Shown here: positions 63,199 to 64,000 of the stretch, piece after piece
How positions within the stretch are numbered: the stretch's first letter is position 1
Layout of the letters: each line of letters begins with the position of its first letter
Origin: Limosilactobacillus mucosae DSM 13345
GTDB lineage: Bacteria > Bacillota > Bacilli > Lactobacillales > Lactobacillaceae
Assembly: GCF_001436025.1 (NCBI RefSeq)
Contig: NZ_AZEQ01000013.1
Span: 1 to 64,000 of the forward strand
Direction: 5' to 3'
Length of the DNA stretch: 64,000 nucleotides
Notes under the pieces: model-generated
Told to the model about the DNA's origin: nothing
What the model saw: only the letters and a program-made list of their open reading frames with translations
Database searches by the model: none
Translations under genes and position numbers: made by a program

Positions 63199-64000
63199 AT
63201 GACGGATTGGTTAAAAGCCGCACAATCTCAAAAAGAAGAATATCTTAACGATTTGACCACGCTGATCAAGATTCCCAGCGTGCGCAATGATGATGAAGCC
63301 ACACCGGAATATCCGCTTGGCCCTGCCCCAGCCCAGGCATTGAAAGCTTTCTTGGAAATGGCTGAGCAGGATGGCTTCCGCGTTAAAAATATCGATAACG
63401 TGGCTGGCTTTGCCGAATGGGGTGAAGGCGACGAGACCTTGGCAATTCTGGCCCACCTGGATGTCATGCCGGCAGGAAAAGGCTGGGAGACCGATCCATT
63501 TAACCCAGTGATCAAGGACGGCAATCTGTATGGCCGCGGCGTTTCCGATGACAAGGGCCCGGGAATGGCTGCCTACTATGCCTTAAAGTACTTGAAGGAT
63601 CATGGTGCCGTCTTTAAGCAGAAGGTACGCTTTATCGTTGGTACCGATGAAGAAAACGACTGGACAGGAATGAAGCGCTACTTTGAAGTGGAGCCGGCGC
63701 CGACCTATGGCTTCTCGCCAGACGCTGAATTTCCGCTGATCAATGGTGAAAAAGGACAGGTTTCACTGCTCTTGGATATTGATGGCGGCAATGAAGGCGA
63801 AGTAGTCTTAAAGCACTTTGATTCTGGTCTGCGCTTTAACATGGTGCCGCGCGATGCTGAAGCCACGATTGAAGCCGTGGACAATGAGGCCGTGGCGACT
63901 GCGTTTACCGATTTCTTGGATGAGAATCCGATTACCGGGAGCATTGAAAGCGATGCTGACGGAATTAAATTAACCGTGGTTGGCAAGGCTGCTCATGGAA
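63199..64000 (+). CDS. pepV: PepV-like M20 dipeptidase (5' part; continues beyond window)
   Basis: The visible 267 residues match the dipeptidase PepV: LAHLDVMPAGKGW (His ligand and Asp), GRGVSDDKGPG (bridging Asp), VGTDEENDWTG (Glu base and ligand) and YGFSPDAEFPLINGEKG (Asp ligand). PepV cleaves dipeptides with hydrophobic residues during milk or peptide growth. ATG at 63199 has GGAGG 10 bases upstream. The gene runs off the window's right edge. It is a distant paralogue of the enzyme at 38956. Confidence 0.9.
   Translation, partial: MTDWLKAAQSQKEEYLNDLTTLIKIPSVRNDDEATPEYPLGPAPAQALKAFLEMAEQDGFRVKNIDNVAGFAEWGEGDETLAILAHLDVMPAGKGWETDPFNPVIKDGNLYGRGVSDDKGPGMAAYYALKYLKDHGAVFKQKVRFIVGTDEENDWTGMKRYFEVEPAPTYGFSPDAEFPLINGEKGQVSLLLDIDGGNEGEVVLKHFDSGLRFNMVPRDAEATIEAVDNEAVATAFTDFLDENPITGSIESDADGIKLTVVGKAAHG

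Noticed and set aside
1-64000. CRISPR arrays, rRNA, tRNA genes or prophage
   Set aside because: No regularly spaced repeats, no cloverleaf or rRNA-like sequence and no phage structural or lysis genes were seen by reading the sequence; no search program was run.

Overview
The window looks like a chromosome segment of a heterofermentative Lactobacillaceae species, most likely Limosilactobacillus (inference, no database search). Supporting signs are a BspA/MapA-type cystine-binding protein with its ABC transporter and trans-sulfuration genes, an SMK-box riboswitch before metK, T-box leaders, two aggregation-promoting-factor (Apf) genes, a KxYKxGKxW secretion signal and a CtsR/CcpA/ArgR style of regulation. 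No rRNA, tRNA or CRISPR array was seen.

Layout. 1-2032: decayed IS66 element carrying a piece that resembles an IS21-type end. 2018-4862: AT-rich pair of envelope genes (polytopic membrane protein, undecaprenyl-phosphate-type glycosyltransferase), probably acquired. 5015-8666: prfC, an AI-2E family membrane protein and a second GtrB-like glycosyltransferase. 8880-15826: cell-surface block with an LCP ligase, a 1496-residue secreted multidomain pectinesterase and a lone rmlB. 16334-19471: anaerobic ribonucleotide reductase nrdD/nrdG behind two NrdR-like boxes. 19485-24386: sufC-sufD-sufB, split by a TnpB-only IS200/IS605-type element. 24940-28394: two Apf/LysM genes flanking a thioesterase gene and a 1 kb non-coding tract with paired palindromes. 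28659-30890: an unusual PLD-nuclease/P-loop ATPase fusion, then a HAD phosphatase.

32266-36451: argCJBD operon with ARG boxes over its promoter. 36810-40299: Hsp20 with a CtsR site, a YfcC-type transporter with a cre site and an M20 dipeptidase. 40363-42574: small protein, VanZ-like protein, amino-acid permease. 42727-46087: Dps, metallochaperone-like protein, P1B-type ATPase and PerR/Fur regulator, a metal/peroxide cluster. 46241-50732: membrane protein, SMK box-metK, apbE, ROK protein. 50752-53488: T-box-leuS. 53563: orphan HicB-like protein.

53904-60059 is a sulfur amino-acid region. A 21-codon leader peptide ending in Ala-Cys-Cys precedes a four-gene cystine-type ABC transporter, followed by a T-box leader and two PLP-dependent trans-sulfuration enzymes. 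The leader peptide's Cys codons can base-pair with the 3' arm of the downstream terminator, which suggests ribosome-mediated attenuation by cysteine supply. This is my leading candidate for an undescribed regulatory system. The window ends with a lipid/oligosaccharide flippase, a small unknown protein, the NAD(P)HX dehydratase and the start of a PepV-like dipeptidase.
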